DNA from: Acinetobacter sp.
GTDB taxonomy: Bacteria; Pseudomonadota; Gammaproteobacteria; Pseudomonadales; Moraxellaceae
DNA length: 18,368 nucleotides
Assembly: GCA_008017255.1 (NCBI GenBank)
Contig: SSHD01000090.1
Location: 1-18,368 of the forward strand
Direction of reading: 5' to 3'
Made by a program: the position numbers and the translations under genes. The stretch's first letter is position 1, and every line of letters begins with the position of its first letter. Shown in pieces: positions 1 through 6,791 of the stretch. The notes below the pieces were generated by a model that was not told the origin of the DNA, searched no databases, and saw only the letters and a list, made by a program, of their open reading frames with translations.

Positions 1-199
1 AGTCGTTGCACCGACTGTATTGCAAAACGTCGTTGATATGGCGATCCAGATTCACGGCGGAGAAGGTGTATCACGCGATACTCCGCTGACAGCATTTTTC
101 AATCAAGCACGTAGTTTACGTTTAGCTGATGGACCTGATGAAGTACATAAGGGCATGATTGCTAAACTAGAACTCAAAAAACGTGGCTATGGTCGTTGA
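1..199 (+). CDS. Acyl-CoA dehydrogenase family protein, C-terminal fragment (partial at 5' end)
   Basis: An open frame enters from the left edge and stops with TGA at 197-199, giving about 65 residues. It reads QIHGGEGVSRDTPL, then ARSLRLADGPDEVHKGMIAKLEL, the characteristic end of acyl-CoA dehydrogenases: the GGxG segment of the C-terminal helical domain and the LRxADGPDEVH segment near the FAD and active site. The family is FAD-dependent and makes the alpha,beta double bond in acyl-CoA substrates, passing electrons to ETF. The ADGPDEVH ending is typical of the ACAD10/ACAD11-type subgroup. The next gene encodes an APH-fold kinase, the same domain partner as in ACAD10/11, and its likely start lies 13 bp after this stop, so the two are probably co-transcribed. 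Substrate cannot be read from this fragment. Confidence 0.9.
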   Translation, partial: VVAPTVLQNVVDMAIQIHGGEGVSRDTPLTAFFNQARSLRLADGPDEVHKGMIAKLELKKRGYGR

Positions 200-212
200 T
201 AAGGATAAAAAA

Positions 213-1334
213 ATGACAATGATTGATATCGGCGGTCAGGTTCGTCACGGTGAAGAATTGGATATTTCCGCTGTTGAAAAGTGGTTAAAGGATCAAGGTG
301 TTCAACTGCAAGGTCAAGCACAAGTCACTCAATATTCAGGAGGTGCTTCGAATTGGACCTATCGTTTGCAATATGACAATGCTGATCTGATCTTACGTCG
401 TCCACCGAAAGGCACCAAAGCCAAATCAGCGCATGATATGGCTCGTGAATACAATGTGCAGAAGCATCTTGTACTGTTCTACCCTGTCCTGCCTGAAATG
501 TTGGCACTGTGTCAGGATGATAGTGTAATTGGCTGTGATTTCTATGTAATGAAGCGGATTGAAGGCATCATTCCGCGAGCTAATTTACCCAAAGAATTAC
601 AACTGGATGAGCAACAGGTTCAACAGCTGTGTTTGAATGTGCTGGATAAGCTGATTGAGTTGCATCAAGTGCCATATCAAGGTACAGAACTGGAAAAACT
701 GGGCAAAGGCGAAGGCTATTGCCGCCGTCAAGTTGAAGGTTGGGATGCACGTTATAGTAAAGCGCTTACGCCAAATGTTCCCGATTTTGCTTTTGTGCGC
801 CAGTGGTTGCTGGAACATATTCCTGCCGATGCTAAAACTTGTGTGATTCATAATGACTGGCGTTTTGATAATGTCATTTTAGATCCACAACAACCGACTC
901 AGGTGATTGGTGTACTGGATTGGGAAATGGCGACACTGGGCGATCCGTTGATGGATTTAGGCAGTGCCCTCGCCTACTGGATTCAGGAAGATGACGATGC
1001 CCTGATGAAATCCAGCCGCCGTCAACCGACCCACTTAAAAGGCATGCTGACACGCCAGCAGGTGGTGGATTACTATCTGGATAAAACAGGCCTACAACCA
1101 GAAAATTGGGCTTTCTATGAAGTGTTTGGTTTATTCCGTTTGGCGGTGATTGCTCAACAGATTTATTATCGTTATTACCATCAGCAAACTGATAATCCCG
1201 CCTTTAAGGATTTTTGGATTTTGATTCATGCCTTACATATTCGGGCTTTAAAACTGATAGCCCAAAACAATACTGAAGCACAGCAGTTGATTCCTGAATA
1301 TGCTGCAAAACTACAGGATATTTTAAAACGATGA
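213..1334 (+). CDS. APH-fold phosphotransferase family protein (LvaA/ACAD11 kinase-like)
   Basis: The product is 373 residues long. It has the aminoglycoside-phosphotransferase (protein-kinase-like) fold: an N-lobe with YSGGASNWTYRL as a glycine-rich loop and LILRRPP supplying the ATP-site lysine/arginine region, the catalytic-loop motif VIHNDWRFDN (H213, D215, N220) and the metal-binding segment VLDWEMATLGDP (D236). I chose ATG 213 because AAGGA sits 7 bases upstream. An in-frame ATG at 183 would add ten residues but overlaps the preceding gene and has no clear ribosome site. Despite the family name, an antibiotic-resistance role is unlikely. Proteins of this type beside acyl-CoA dehydrogenases include LvaA, which phosphorylates 4-hydroxyacyl-CoA in Pseudomonas, and the kinase domain of ACAD10/11. 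That substrate is an inference here. The stop overlaps the next start by 4 bp. Confidence 0.88.
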   Translation: MTMIDIGGQVRHGEELDISAVEKWLKDQGVQLQGQAQVTQYSGGASNWTYRLQYDNADLILRRPPKGTKAKSAHDMAREYNVQKHLVLFYPVLPEMLALCQDDSVIGCDFYVMKRIEGIIPRANLPKELQLDEQQVQQLCLNVLDKLIELHQVPYQGTELEKLGKGEGYCRRQVEGWDARYSKALTPNVPDFAFVRQWLLEHIPADAKTCVIHNDWRFDNVILDPQQPTQVIGVLDWEMATLGDPLMDLGSALAYWIQEDDDALMKSSRRQPTHLKGMLTRQQVVDYYLDKTGLQPENWAFYEVFGLFRLAVIAQQIYYRYYHQQTDNPAFKDFWILIHALHIRALKLIAQNNTEAQQLIPEYAAKLQDILKR

Positions 1335-2029
1335 CCACAATTTATTTGGTACGACATGGGCAAGCGTCGTTTGGTGCAGCGAGCTACGATCAGCTTTCAG
1401 CTAAAGGTGAACAACAGGCACAGGTTGTGGGTGATTTTTTTAAACAAACCCTAAAACAAACGCCTTTAGTGGTTGCAGGTTCAATGCAACGTCATCAGCA
1501 GACGGCGCAACTCGCTTTATCGCAAAGTTTCCATAATGCATCCATTCAAACCGAATCGGCGTGGAATGAGTTTGATCATCAGCATGTCTTTGCTCAATAT
1601 GAACCGCGTTTTAATCAGCCTGAATTGCTGAAACAGGATGTTGAATTGATGGCCAATCCACGTGCTTATCTGGCCAAAATCTTTGATGGTGCGATTGATC
1701 GTTGGATTGGAGCGCAATATGACCATGAATATCATGAAACATGGTTAGGCTTTCAATCACGTGTTGAGCAAGCATTGCAATCGCTTTGCGAAAGTATTGA
1801 TATGACCAAGCATCGTCAAGCCGTCGTATTTAGTTCTGGTGGCGTGATTTCTGTGGCGGTAGGTAAAGTATTAGGTTTGAATGCAAAGCAGATCTTTGCG
1901 CTAAATTGGTCGATTGCCAATGCCAGTATTACCACACTGCGTTGGACAGATGGACGTTTGCAATTACTGAGCTTTAATGAGCATCATTATTTAAAAATAC
2001 GTGATGCTGAACTTTTAACATGGATTTAA
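1331..2029 (+). CDS. Histidine phosphatase family protein (phosphoglycerate-mutase-like), atypical second motif
   Basis: The 232-residue product begins with the family's signature LVRHGQASFG (R8, H9, G10), where H9 would form the phosphohistidine. A conserved ASxYDxLSxxGxxQAxxxG segment follows, as in the SixA/CobC/PhoE branch. In the place where most relatives have the second catalytic histidine (VVxHGG) this protein reads VVFSSGGVI, so serine replaces histidine at about residue 174. The same serine may occur in a subgroup of proteobacterial relatives, but the usual proton-donor geometry is altered. The start overlaps the stop of the kinase gene (ATGA), implying translational coupling, so it may act on a phosphorylated intermediate or by-product of that enzyme. 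The substrate is unknown. Confidence 0.87.
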   Translation: MTTIYLVRHGQASFGAASYDQLSAKGEQQAQVVGDFFKQTLKQTPLVVAGSMQRHQQTAQLALSQSFHNASIQTESAWNEFDHQHVFAQYEPRFNQPELLKQDVELMANPRAYLAKIFDGAIDRWIGAQYDHEYHETWLGFQSRVEQALQSLCESIDMTKHRQAVVFSSGGVISVAVGKVLGLNAKQIFALNWSIANASITTLRWTDGRLQLLSFNEHHYLKIRDAELLTWI

Positions 2030-2046
2030 AAATATAGGTGGCAGGC

Positions 2047-2790
2047 ATGGCAAAAACAATTTTAATTACAGGGGCAAGTTCAGGCTTGGGCGCAGGTATG
2101 GCGCGTGAATTTGCGGCTAAAGGTTACAATTTGGCGTTGTGCGCACGACGTTTAGAGCGTCTAGAAGTGTTACAACAGGAGTTGCAACGTCAGTTTTCGA
2201 TTCGGGTGGGGATTAAGACGCTGGATGTGACCCATTACGATGATGTGTTTACGGTTTTTAAAGCCTTTCAGCAAGAATTTGGAACGATTGACCGAATTAT
2301 TGTCAATGCAGGTGTGGGTGAAGGTCGCCGTATCGGTAAGGGTCATTTTGATGTAAACCGCGCTACGGCTGAAACCAATTTTATTTCGGCATTGGCGCAA
2401 TGTGAAGCCGCGGTTGAAATCTTTAGAGCGCAAAATAAAGGGCATTTGGTGGTGATTTCCTCGATGAGTGCAATGCGTGGTTTACCAAAGCATTTATCGA
2501 CCTATGCCGCGAGTAAAGCCGCGGTGGCGCATTTGGCTGAAGGGATTCGTGCAGAGTTGTTGGATACGCCAATTAAAGTTTCAACCATTTTCCCCGGCTA
2601 TATTCGTACTGAAATGAATGAGGGTGCGAAAAAACTACCGTTTGAAGTGGATGAAAAGACGGGTTGCAAGGCGTTGGTGAAAGCCATTGAGAAGGAATCA
2701 GTAAAGGCTTATGTACCTCAGTGGCCATGGTTGCCAATGGGCATAGCAATGAAGATTTTGCCGTTAAAATTGGTGAATAAACTGAGTTAA
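2047..2790 (+). CDS. SDR family NAD(P)-dependent oxidoreductase
   Basis: This is a classical short-chain dehydrogenase of 247 residues. The cofactor motif TGASSGLG is at residues 8-15, NAG is near residues 87-89, and the catalytic triad is Ser138/139 with YAASK (Y153, K157). The arginine pair CARR after beta-2 suggests a preference for NADP(H). I placed the start at ATG 2047 because AGGTGG lies 5 bases upstream; a GTG at 2038 is in frame but overlaps that ribosome site. It follows the phosphatase gene by 17 bp and is the last gene of the ACAD-kinase-phosphatase group, so it probably oxidises or reduces a hydroxy or keto intermediate of the same pathway. The substrate is not visible from sequence. 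Confidence 0.9.
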   Translation: MAKTILITGASSGLGAGMAREFAAKGYNLALCARRLERLEVLQQELQRQFSIRVGIKTLDVTHYDDVFTVFKAFQQEFGTIDRIIVNAGVGEGRRIGKGHFDVNRATAETNFISALAQCEAAVEIFRAQNKGHLVVISSMSAMRGLPKHLSTYAASKAAVAHLAEGIRAELLDTPIKVSTIFPGYIRTEMNEGAKKLPFEVDEKTGCKALVKAIEKESVKAYVPQWPWLPMGIAMKILPLKLVNKLS

Positions 2791-3049
2791 TTACTATTCA
2801 AAATAGATCGGAGATATCTCTATTTGGAAAGTTTGACAGCCTCATATAGGCTGAATCATTGACCTGTTTGGATATAGGCGTTTCCTTACTTTTCATGGGT
2901 GAGGAGTTTACTCCGCAAGGTAACAAAAATCCTTTGTTAGACTGATGGTATATCCTTATACCACAGTCCAAAGGGCGGCATCCATGCCGCCTGTCACGAT
3001 AGTGAATACCGTGACAAAATTAGATGATTAAAATAGGCTATTGGCTAAA
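2791..3049. other. Intergenic region between convergent genes, rich in hairpins
   Basis: This stretch lies between the convergent SDR and mpl genes and has no credible coding frame. It holds a series of perfect or near-perfect palindromes: GAGATATCTC near 2811, CAGCCT/AGGCTG at 2837-2853, GTTTCCTT/AAGGTAAC at 2880-2924 enclosing GGAGT/ACTCC, a long bulged stem at 2931-2974, GGCGGCAT/ATGCCGCC at 2974-2991 and TGTCACG/CGTGACA at 2992-3016. None has a clean U-tract, so factor-independent termination is not obvious, although such stems could still end or protect both convergent transcripts. Confidence 0.6.
2880..3016. repeat. Structured palindromic element of four adjacent hairpins
   Basis: Four stems follow one another almost without gaps. 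The first pairs 2880-2887 with 2917-2924 (7 of 8) around an inner GGAGT/ACTCC stem. The second pairs CCTTTG (2931-2936), GACTG (2940-2944) and TGGTATA (2946-2952) with TATACCA, CAGTC and CAAAGG (2957-2974): 18 pairs with two small bulges and a TCCT loop. The third is GGCGGCAT/ATGCCGCC and the fourth is TGTCACG/CGTGACA. This density is far above chance and resembles dispersed intergenic repeat elements of bacteria. I cannot show other copies because none lies in this window. Confidence 0.5.
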
Positions 3050-4411
3050 TTACGACAAAGCCGTAATCAATTTTTGGTGTAAACCACCAAAACCACCATT
3101 CGACATGATCACCACAGCATCACCCTCACCTGCTTCATTCACTACACGGGCAATGATGTCATCCAGAGAACGGCTGACTTCGGCCTTGTTTGAGGATGCG
3201 GCAATCACAGGTTGTAAATCCCAGTCCAAGCCCTCTGGTTGATACCAGATCACTTCATCGGCTAAACGAGCAGAATGCGCCAAGCCATCTTTGTGGCTGC
3301 CCATGCGCATGGTGTTGGAGCGTGGCTCAATGATCGCCCAAAGTTTACGTTCACCTAAACGTTTACGTGCACCATCCAGCGTGGTTTCAATTGCAGTTGG
3401 ATGATGGGCAAAGTCATCATAGACTTCGATGCCACGAACCGTTCCCAATAGCTCCATTCGGCGTTTTACCCCACCGAAGTTAGATAAAGCTTCACAGGCT
3501 TGTTCTAGGCTAACCCCCACATGCTGTGCAGCCGCAATCGTCGCTAAAGCATTGGCAACACTATGCTGCCCTGTCATATTCCATTTCACTTCGCCAATTA
3601 CTTTGCCGTGTTCAAGCACATTAAAGTGGCTGCCATCGGCATGAATCAACTCTGCCGATAAACTGGCTTCTGCATTTGGCTCCAGACTAGTACGCACCAC
3701 AGGTGTCCAACAGCCTTGCTGCAAAACTTCATCAATATTGCTTTCAGTAATGGGTGCAATAATCCGACCTTCGCTCGGAATGGTACGCACTAAATGGTGA
3801 AATTGTTTTTGGATTGCTGCCAAATCATCAAAAATATCGGCATGATCAAATTCAAGGTTGTTTAAAATCGCAGTTTTAGGGTGATAGTGAACGAACTTAG
3901 AACGTTTATCAAAAAACGCCGAGTCATACTCATCGGCTTCGACACAGAAGTATTTGCAACCGCCTAAACGCGCACTTTCACTAAAGCCCAACGGCACACC
4001 GCCAATCAGAAAGCCAGGGTTTAAACCTGCTTGATCGAGCACCCATGCCAACATGGTGGTGGTGGTCGTTTTGCCATGTGTACCTGCCACACCCAATACG
4101 TGTTTGCCTTGTAGCACGTGGTCTGCCAAAAATTGTGGCCCTGAAATATACGGTAAACCTGCATTGAGCATGTATTCCACCGCATCAATTCCACGCTTCA
4201 TGGCATTGCCGACAATCACCAAGTCTGGGTGCGGCTGTAAATGACTGCGATCATAGCCCTGCATCAGGGTAATACCAGCATTTTCCAATTGGGTGGACAT
4301 CGGCGGATAAACATTGGCATCTGAACCCGTGACCGTATGCCCTAGATCTCGTGCCAATAGCGCCAAAGAGCCCATAAATGTGCCACAAATACCCAAAATA
4401 TGCAGATGCAT
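3050..4411 (-). CDS. mpl: UDP-N-acetylmuramate:L-alanyl-gamma-D-glutamyl-meso-diaminopimelate ligase
   Basis: Mpl joins the tripeptide recovered from old peptidoglycan to UDP-MurNAc, so it serves cytoplasmic cell-wall recycling. The 453-residue product is a Mur ligase: an N-terminal HILGICGTFMGSLALLAR nucleotide-type fold, the ATP P-loop GVAGTHGKTTTT around residues 107-118, the central EADEYDSAFFDKRSKF segment diagnostic of Mpl rather than MurC, NNLEFDHADIF, and the C-terminal DDFAHHPTAI and EPRSNTMRMG blocks. The length fits the family. The longest frame would begin with GTG at 4412-4414, but ATG at 4409-4411 has better spacing from the AAGG of GGAGAAGGTG and is my choice. It is monocistronic here, convergent with the SDR gene and divergent from the DUF486 gene. 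Confidence 0.96.
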   Translation of the reverse strand: MHLHILGICGTFMGSLALLARDLGHTVTGSDANVYPPMSTQLENAGITLMQGYDRSHLQPHPDLVIVGNAMKRGIDAVEYMLNAGLPYISGPQFLADHVLQGKHVLGVAGTHGKTTTTTMLAWVLDQAGLNPGFLIGGVPLGFSESARLGGCKYFCVEADEYDSAFFDKRSKFVHYHPKTAILNNLEFDHADIFDDLAAIQKQFHHLVRTIPSEGRIIAPITESNIDEVLQQGCWTPVVRTSLEPNAEASLSAELIHADGSHFNVLEHGKVIGEVKWNMTGQHSVANALATIAAAQHVGVSLEQACEALSNFGGVKRRMELLGTVRGIEVYDDFAHHPTAIETTLDGARKRLGERKLWAIIEPRSNTMRMGSHKDGLAHSARLADEVIWYQPEGLDWDLQPVIAASSNKAEVSRSLDDIIARVVNEAGEGDAVVIMSNGGFGGLHQKLITALS

Positions 4412-4470
4412 CACTCACCTTCTCCACTGCTTCCATACTGCACTTTTGTTGTGCCTGTAATGATCGTTAT

Positions 4471-4499
4471 GAATTAAAAATTACTGGCAACGATAGCAA
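4471..4499 (-). promoter_or_regulatory. Candidate sigma70 promoter for mpl
   Basis: Read on the minus strand, TTGCTA (4494-4499) and TAATTC (4471-4476) are separated by 17 bases. Both hexamers are moderate matches to the consensus. The position, about 60 bases before the mpl start in the divergent intergenic region, is suitable, but the call rests only on these two hexamers. Confidence 0.35.
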
Positions 4500-4538
4500 G
4501 GCTAGCATTGAAAAGATAGTGAAAATTGGTGATGTTAT

Positions 4539-4567
4539 TTGCATTTAAAAACACTGCTTGATGTTAA
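4539..4567 (+). promoter_or_regulatory. Weak candidate promoter for the DUF486 gene
   Basis: TTGCAT (4539-4544) is followed 17 bases later by TGTTAA (4562-4567). The -35 is reasonable and the -10 is poor; a shifted TAAACT at 4565-4570 would have an over-long spacer. It lies about 50 bases before the GTG start at 4621, which is a plausible distance, but support is thin. Confidence 0.25.
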
Positions 4568-4620
4568 ACTAGCCGTGTTTTTGTGGCTCAAAGTGCTCAG
4601 CTTTGTTAAGGATGTAACCT

Positions 4621-4971
4621 GTGAATCCAATGCTTTTGGTTTTTTTATTGTTGATTATTGCCAACTGTTTTATGACTTTGGCGTGGTATGGTCATTTAAA
4701 AATTTTACACGGCGCACCGATTTGGCAAGCAATCTTGTTTAGCTGGTGTATTGCGCTGTTGGAATATAGTTTTATGATTCCCGCCACCCGCATGTTAAAT
4801 CAATACGGTTGGAGTTTGGGCGAAATGAAAATCACCCAAGAAGTGATGACCTTAATTGTGTTTGTACCGTTTATGATTTTGCTGTTTAAGCAACCGTTTA
4901 AACTTGATTATGTCTGGGCAATGCTGTGTTTACTAGGATGTGTGTATTTTGTATTTCGCAGTCAAAGCTAA
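4621..4971 (+). CDS. DMT-superfamily small membrane protein (DUF486 family)
   Basis: The 116-residue product is almost wholly hydrophobic, with four predicted membrane helices: about residues 3-21, 32-50, 75-88 and 94-111. The motifs NCFMTLAWYGHLK, WCIALLEYSFMIPATR and GWSLGEMKITQEVMTLIVF are those of the DUF486 family, small relatives of the drug/metabolite transporter superfamily that probably dimerise in the inner membrane. The true substrate is unknown. The start codon is GTG, supported by AAGGA at 4608-4612, 8 bases upstream; the next in-frame ATG, at 4630, has no such site. It stands alone between mpl and purE. A functional link to either neighbour is not evident. Confidence 0.88.
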   Translation: MNPMLLVFLLLIIANCFMTLAWYGHLKILHGAPIWQAILFSWCIALLEYSFMIPATRMLNQYGWSLGEMKITQEVMTLIVFVPFMILLFKQPFKLDYVWAMLCLLGCVYFVFRSQS

Positions 4972-4979
4972 ATACCGCA

Positions 4980-5008
4980 CAAATACGCCCGAAAATAATC
5001 TGTATTTG
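4980..5008 (+). promoter_or_regulatory. Inverted repeat overlapping the purE -35 region
   Basis: CAAATAC (4980-4986) pairs perfectly with GTATTTG (5002-5008) across 15 bases. The right arm overlaps the proposed purE -35 hexamer and the left arm begins just after the DUF486 stop. It could be an operator or a weak terminator stem for the upstream gene; no U-tract follows. Confidence 0.3.
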
Positions 5009-5034
5009 GGGCTATTGCAAAAAACCGCTATAAT
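5006..5034 (+). promoter_or_regulatory. Sigma70-type promoter of purEK
   Basis: A perfect TATAAT (5029-5034) is preceded after exactly 17 bases by TTGGGG (5006-5011). Transcription would begin near 5041, leaving an untranslated leader of about 70 bases before purE. The perfect -10 and optimal spacer make this one of the better promoters in the window. Confidence 0.6.
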
Positions 5035-5052
5035 GCTTGCCTATTTATGCTT

Positions 5053-5067
5053 TTGCGCTTGGCGCAA
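5053..5067 (+). promoter_or_regulatory. Inverted repeat in the purE leader (possible operator)
   Basis: TTGCGC and GCGCAA form a perfect 6-bp inverted repeat around TTG, starting about 12 bases after the expected transcription start. A repressor bound here would block purEK transcription. It is not the PurR box known from Escherichia coli, and no regulator can be named. Confidence 0.3.
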
Positions 5068-5109
5068 GCTCAAATTCTCCTTTATTTTTACCCTGCTCTG
5101 GAAATGCCA

Positions 5110-5622
5110 ATGAATGCGGTCGCAACAGATCATCAACCTTTAGTCGGAATTATCATGGGTTCTCAATCTGATTGGGCAACGCTTGAACCTGCTGCCAACA
5201 TGCTCAACCAATTGGGCGTGGCGTTTGAAGCTGAAGTGGTTTCTGCACACCGCACCCCAGACCGTTTATTTGAATATGCCGAAACCGCACGTGCGCGTGG
5301 CATACAGGTGATTATTGCCGGTGCAGGTGGCGCAGCGCATTTACCCGGTATGTGTGCGGCAAAAACTGACCTACCGGTGCTCGGTGTGCCAGTGAAATCT
5401 TCGATTTTAAATGGTGTCGATTCATTGCTGTCGATTGTACAAATGCCAGCAGGTATTGCCGTGGGGACTTTGGCGATTGGCCCTGCAGGCGCAACCAATG
5501 CGGCAATTTTAGCGGCACAAATTTTAGGTTTGACTCGTCCAGAAATTGCTAAAAATGTGGCTGATTTCCGCACGGCGCAAACCGAAAAAGTGGCAAGTAA
5601 GAATATTCCAGGTGTAGTGTAA
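5110..5622 (+). CDS. purE: 5-(carboxyamino)imidazole ribonucleotide mutase (N5-CAIR mutase)
   Basis: PurE moves the carboxyl group of N5-CAIR to carbon 4, giving CAIR, in de novo purine synthesis. The product has the class I PurE motifs: [13 protein letters not shown] near the N-terminus (substrate phosphate loop), SAHRTPDR (catalytic histidine) and [11 protein letters not shown], then PVLGVPV, and [22 protein letters not shown] near the C-terminus. With ATG 5110 the length is 170 residues, the usual size. I chose it because GGAA at 5100-5103 is well spaced; the in-frame ATG at 5104 would lie directly against that site, and an open frame back to 5047 would run into the promoter leader. purK follows after 11 bp, so the two successive enzymes are made from one operon. 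Confidence 0.97.
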   Translation: MNAVATDHQPLVGIIMGSQSDWATLEPAANMLNQLGVAFEAEVVSAHRTPDRLFEYAETARARGIQVIIAGAGGAAHLPGMCAAKTDLPVLGVPVKSSILNGVDSLLSIVQMPAGIAVGTLAIGPAGATNAAILAAQILGLTRPEIAKNVADFRTAQTEKVASKNIPGVV

Positions 5623-5633
5623 CGGGGTTTCGC

Positions 5634-6755
5634 ATGAACAAAACCATTGGCATTTTTGGCGGTGGACAACTCGGCCGCATGATGGCACAAGCCGCATTAC
5701 CCCTGAATTTGCAATGTACTTTTTTTGAAACAACAACCGATTGCCCAGCGGCTCAGTTAGGTTCTGTTTTTTCTACCCAAGACCCACAGGGTTTACAAGA
5801 TTTTATTGCCAGTGCCGATGTCTTTAGTCTTGAGTTTGAAAACACGCCTGTTGCCTATGTCGATGTACTGACCCAAAGCAAAACGCTGTATCCACCGCGA
5901 TTGGCGTTGGCAACTGCACAACATCGTTTGGCGGAAAAACAGCTGTTTGATGAACTGAAGATTCCTGTTGCGCCGTACCGTGCAGTGGATAGCGTGGACA
6001 GCTTAAAACAAGCAGTTACAGATTTGGGTTTACCGATTGTGCTAAAAACTGCAACTGGCGGCTACGATGGCAAAGGTCAATTTGTACTGCGTTCAGTAGA
6101 TCAAATTGGTACCGCTTGGGCGGAACTCGGCCCTGCCAAAAGCTTGATTGCGGAAAGTTTTGTGCACTTTAGCCGTGAAGTATCGATTATTGCGGTACGT
6201 GGTCAAACTGGCGAAGTCAAAACTTGGGCTTTGGCGGAAAACCATCATCATCATGGTATTTTGTCGCACTCGATAGTTCCTGCACCCAATAGCGCCGAAC
6301 TCGAGCCAGTTGCGCAAGATTATATTACCCGTTTGCTCAATCATCTCAATTATGTTGGCGTGCTGACACTAGAGCTGTTTGTGACCGAACAGGGTTTATA
6401 TGCCAATGAAATGGCATGTCGGGTACATAACTCGGGGCACTGGTCGATTGAAGGTGCGATTTGCTCGCAATTTGAAAATCATATTCGTGCGGTAGCAGGT
6501 TTACCGCTTGGCGCAACCGATGTGGTGCGTCCAACGGTCATGATTAATATTATTGGGCAGCATCCAAAAACGGAAGATGTATTGGCGTTAAACGGCGCAC
6601 ATTTGCATCTTTACAATAAATCGGAGCGTGTAGGGCGTAAGCTCGGTCATATCACGCTGATGCCAAATCAGTCTGAAGATTTAACTGCTTTATGCCGTCA
6701 ACTGGCGAAAATTTTGCCTGTGCCGTTGGCACTGACCGATCGCATGACGCTTTAA
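5634..6755 (+). CDS. purK: 5-(carboxyamino)imidazole ribonucleotide synthase
   Basis: PurK uses ATP and bicarbonate to carboxylate aminoimidazole ribonucleotide to N5-CAIR, the substrate of the PurE enzyme encoded just upstream. The 373-residue product is an ATP-grasp protein: GIFGGGQLGRMMAQAA at the N-terminus, the lysine-bearing LPIVLKTATGGYDGKGQFVL segment around residues 134-153, LIAESFVHFSREVSIIAVR, and the metal-binding NEMACRVHNSGHWSIEGA block. A HHHH run within AENHHHHGILSH lies where relatives have ENxHxxGIL and is natural. The 11-bp gap from purE and a weak GGGG ribosome site before the ATG fit coupled expression. Transcription appears to end at the strong hairpin at 6802-6837. Confidence 0.97.
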   Translation: MNKTIGIFGGGQLGRMMAQAALPLNLQCTFFETTTDCPAAQLGSVFSTQDPQGLQDFIASADVFSLEFENTPVAYVDVLTQSKTLYPPRLALATAQHRLAEKQLFDELKIPVAPYRAVDSVDSLKQAVTDLGLPIVLKTATGGYDGKGQFVLRSVDQIGTAWAELGPAKSLIAESFVHFSREVSIIAVRGQTGEVKTWALAENHHHHGILSHSIVPAPNSAELEPVAQDYITRLLNHLNYVGVLTLELFVTEQGLYANEMACRVHNSGHWSIEGAICSQFENHIRAVAGLPLGATDVVRPTVMINIIGQHPKTEDVLALNGAHLHLYNKSERVGRKLGHITLMPNQSEDLTALCRQLAKILPVPLALTDRMTL

Positions 6756-6791
6756 ATTCATTTTAAACACTTCAAAAGCAATCTTCGGATT
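6756..6791 (+). repeat. 36-bp direct repeat, copy 1 (truncated terminator)
   Basis: Starts immediately after the purK stop and is identical over 36 bases to 7068-7103, a period of 312 bp. It contains the left arm and TTCG loop of the terminator that is complete in copy 2, but only four bases (GATT) of the right arm remain before the sequence changes, so this copy cannot form the full hairpin. Confidence 0.9.

Noticed and set aside
213..1334. Aminoglycoside resistance gene
   Set aside because: The APH fold is shared with metabolic kinases. The operon context with an acyl-CoA dehydrogenase and the LvaA/ACAD11-like motifs favour a metabolic role.
5047..5109. Longer PurE start at 5047
   Set aside because: It falls within about 13 bases of the -10 box, so it would leave almost no leader, and the extra 21 residues lack similarity to PurE N-termini.
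5163..5690. Long minus-strand open frame (175 codons) opposite purE
   Set aside because: It lies entirely antisense to purE and the start of purK, and the purE frame has clear family motifs. The translated product has no recognisable domain.
6240..6260. Run of four histidines in PurK as a possible engineered tag
   Set aside because: It is internal and lies at a naturally histidine-bearing position of the family (ENxHxxGIL). The surrounding sequence is ordinary.
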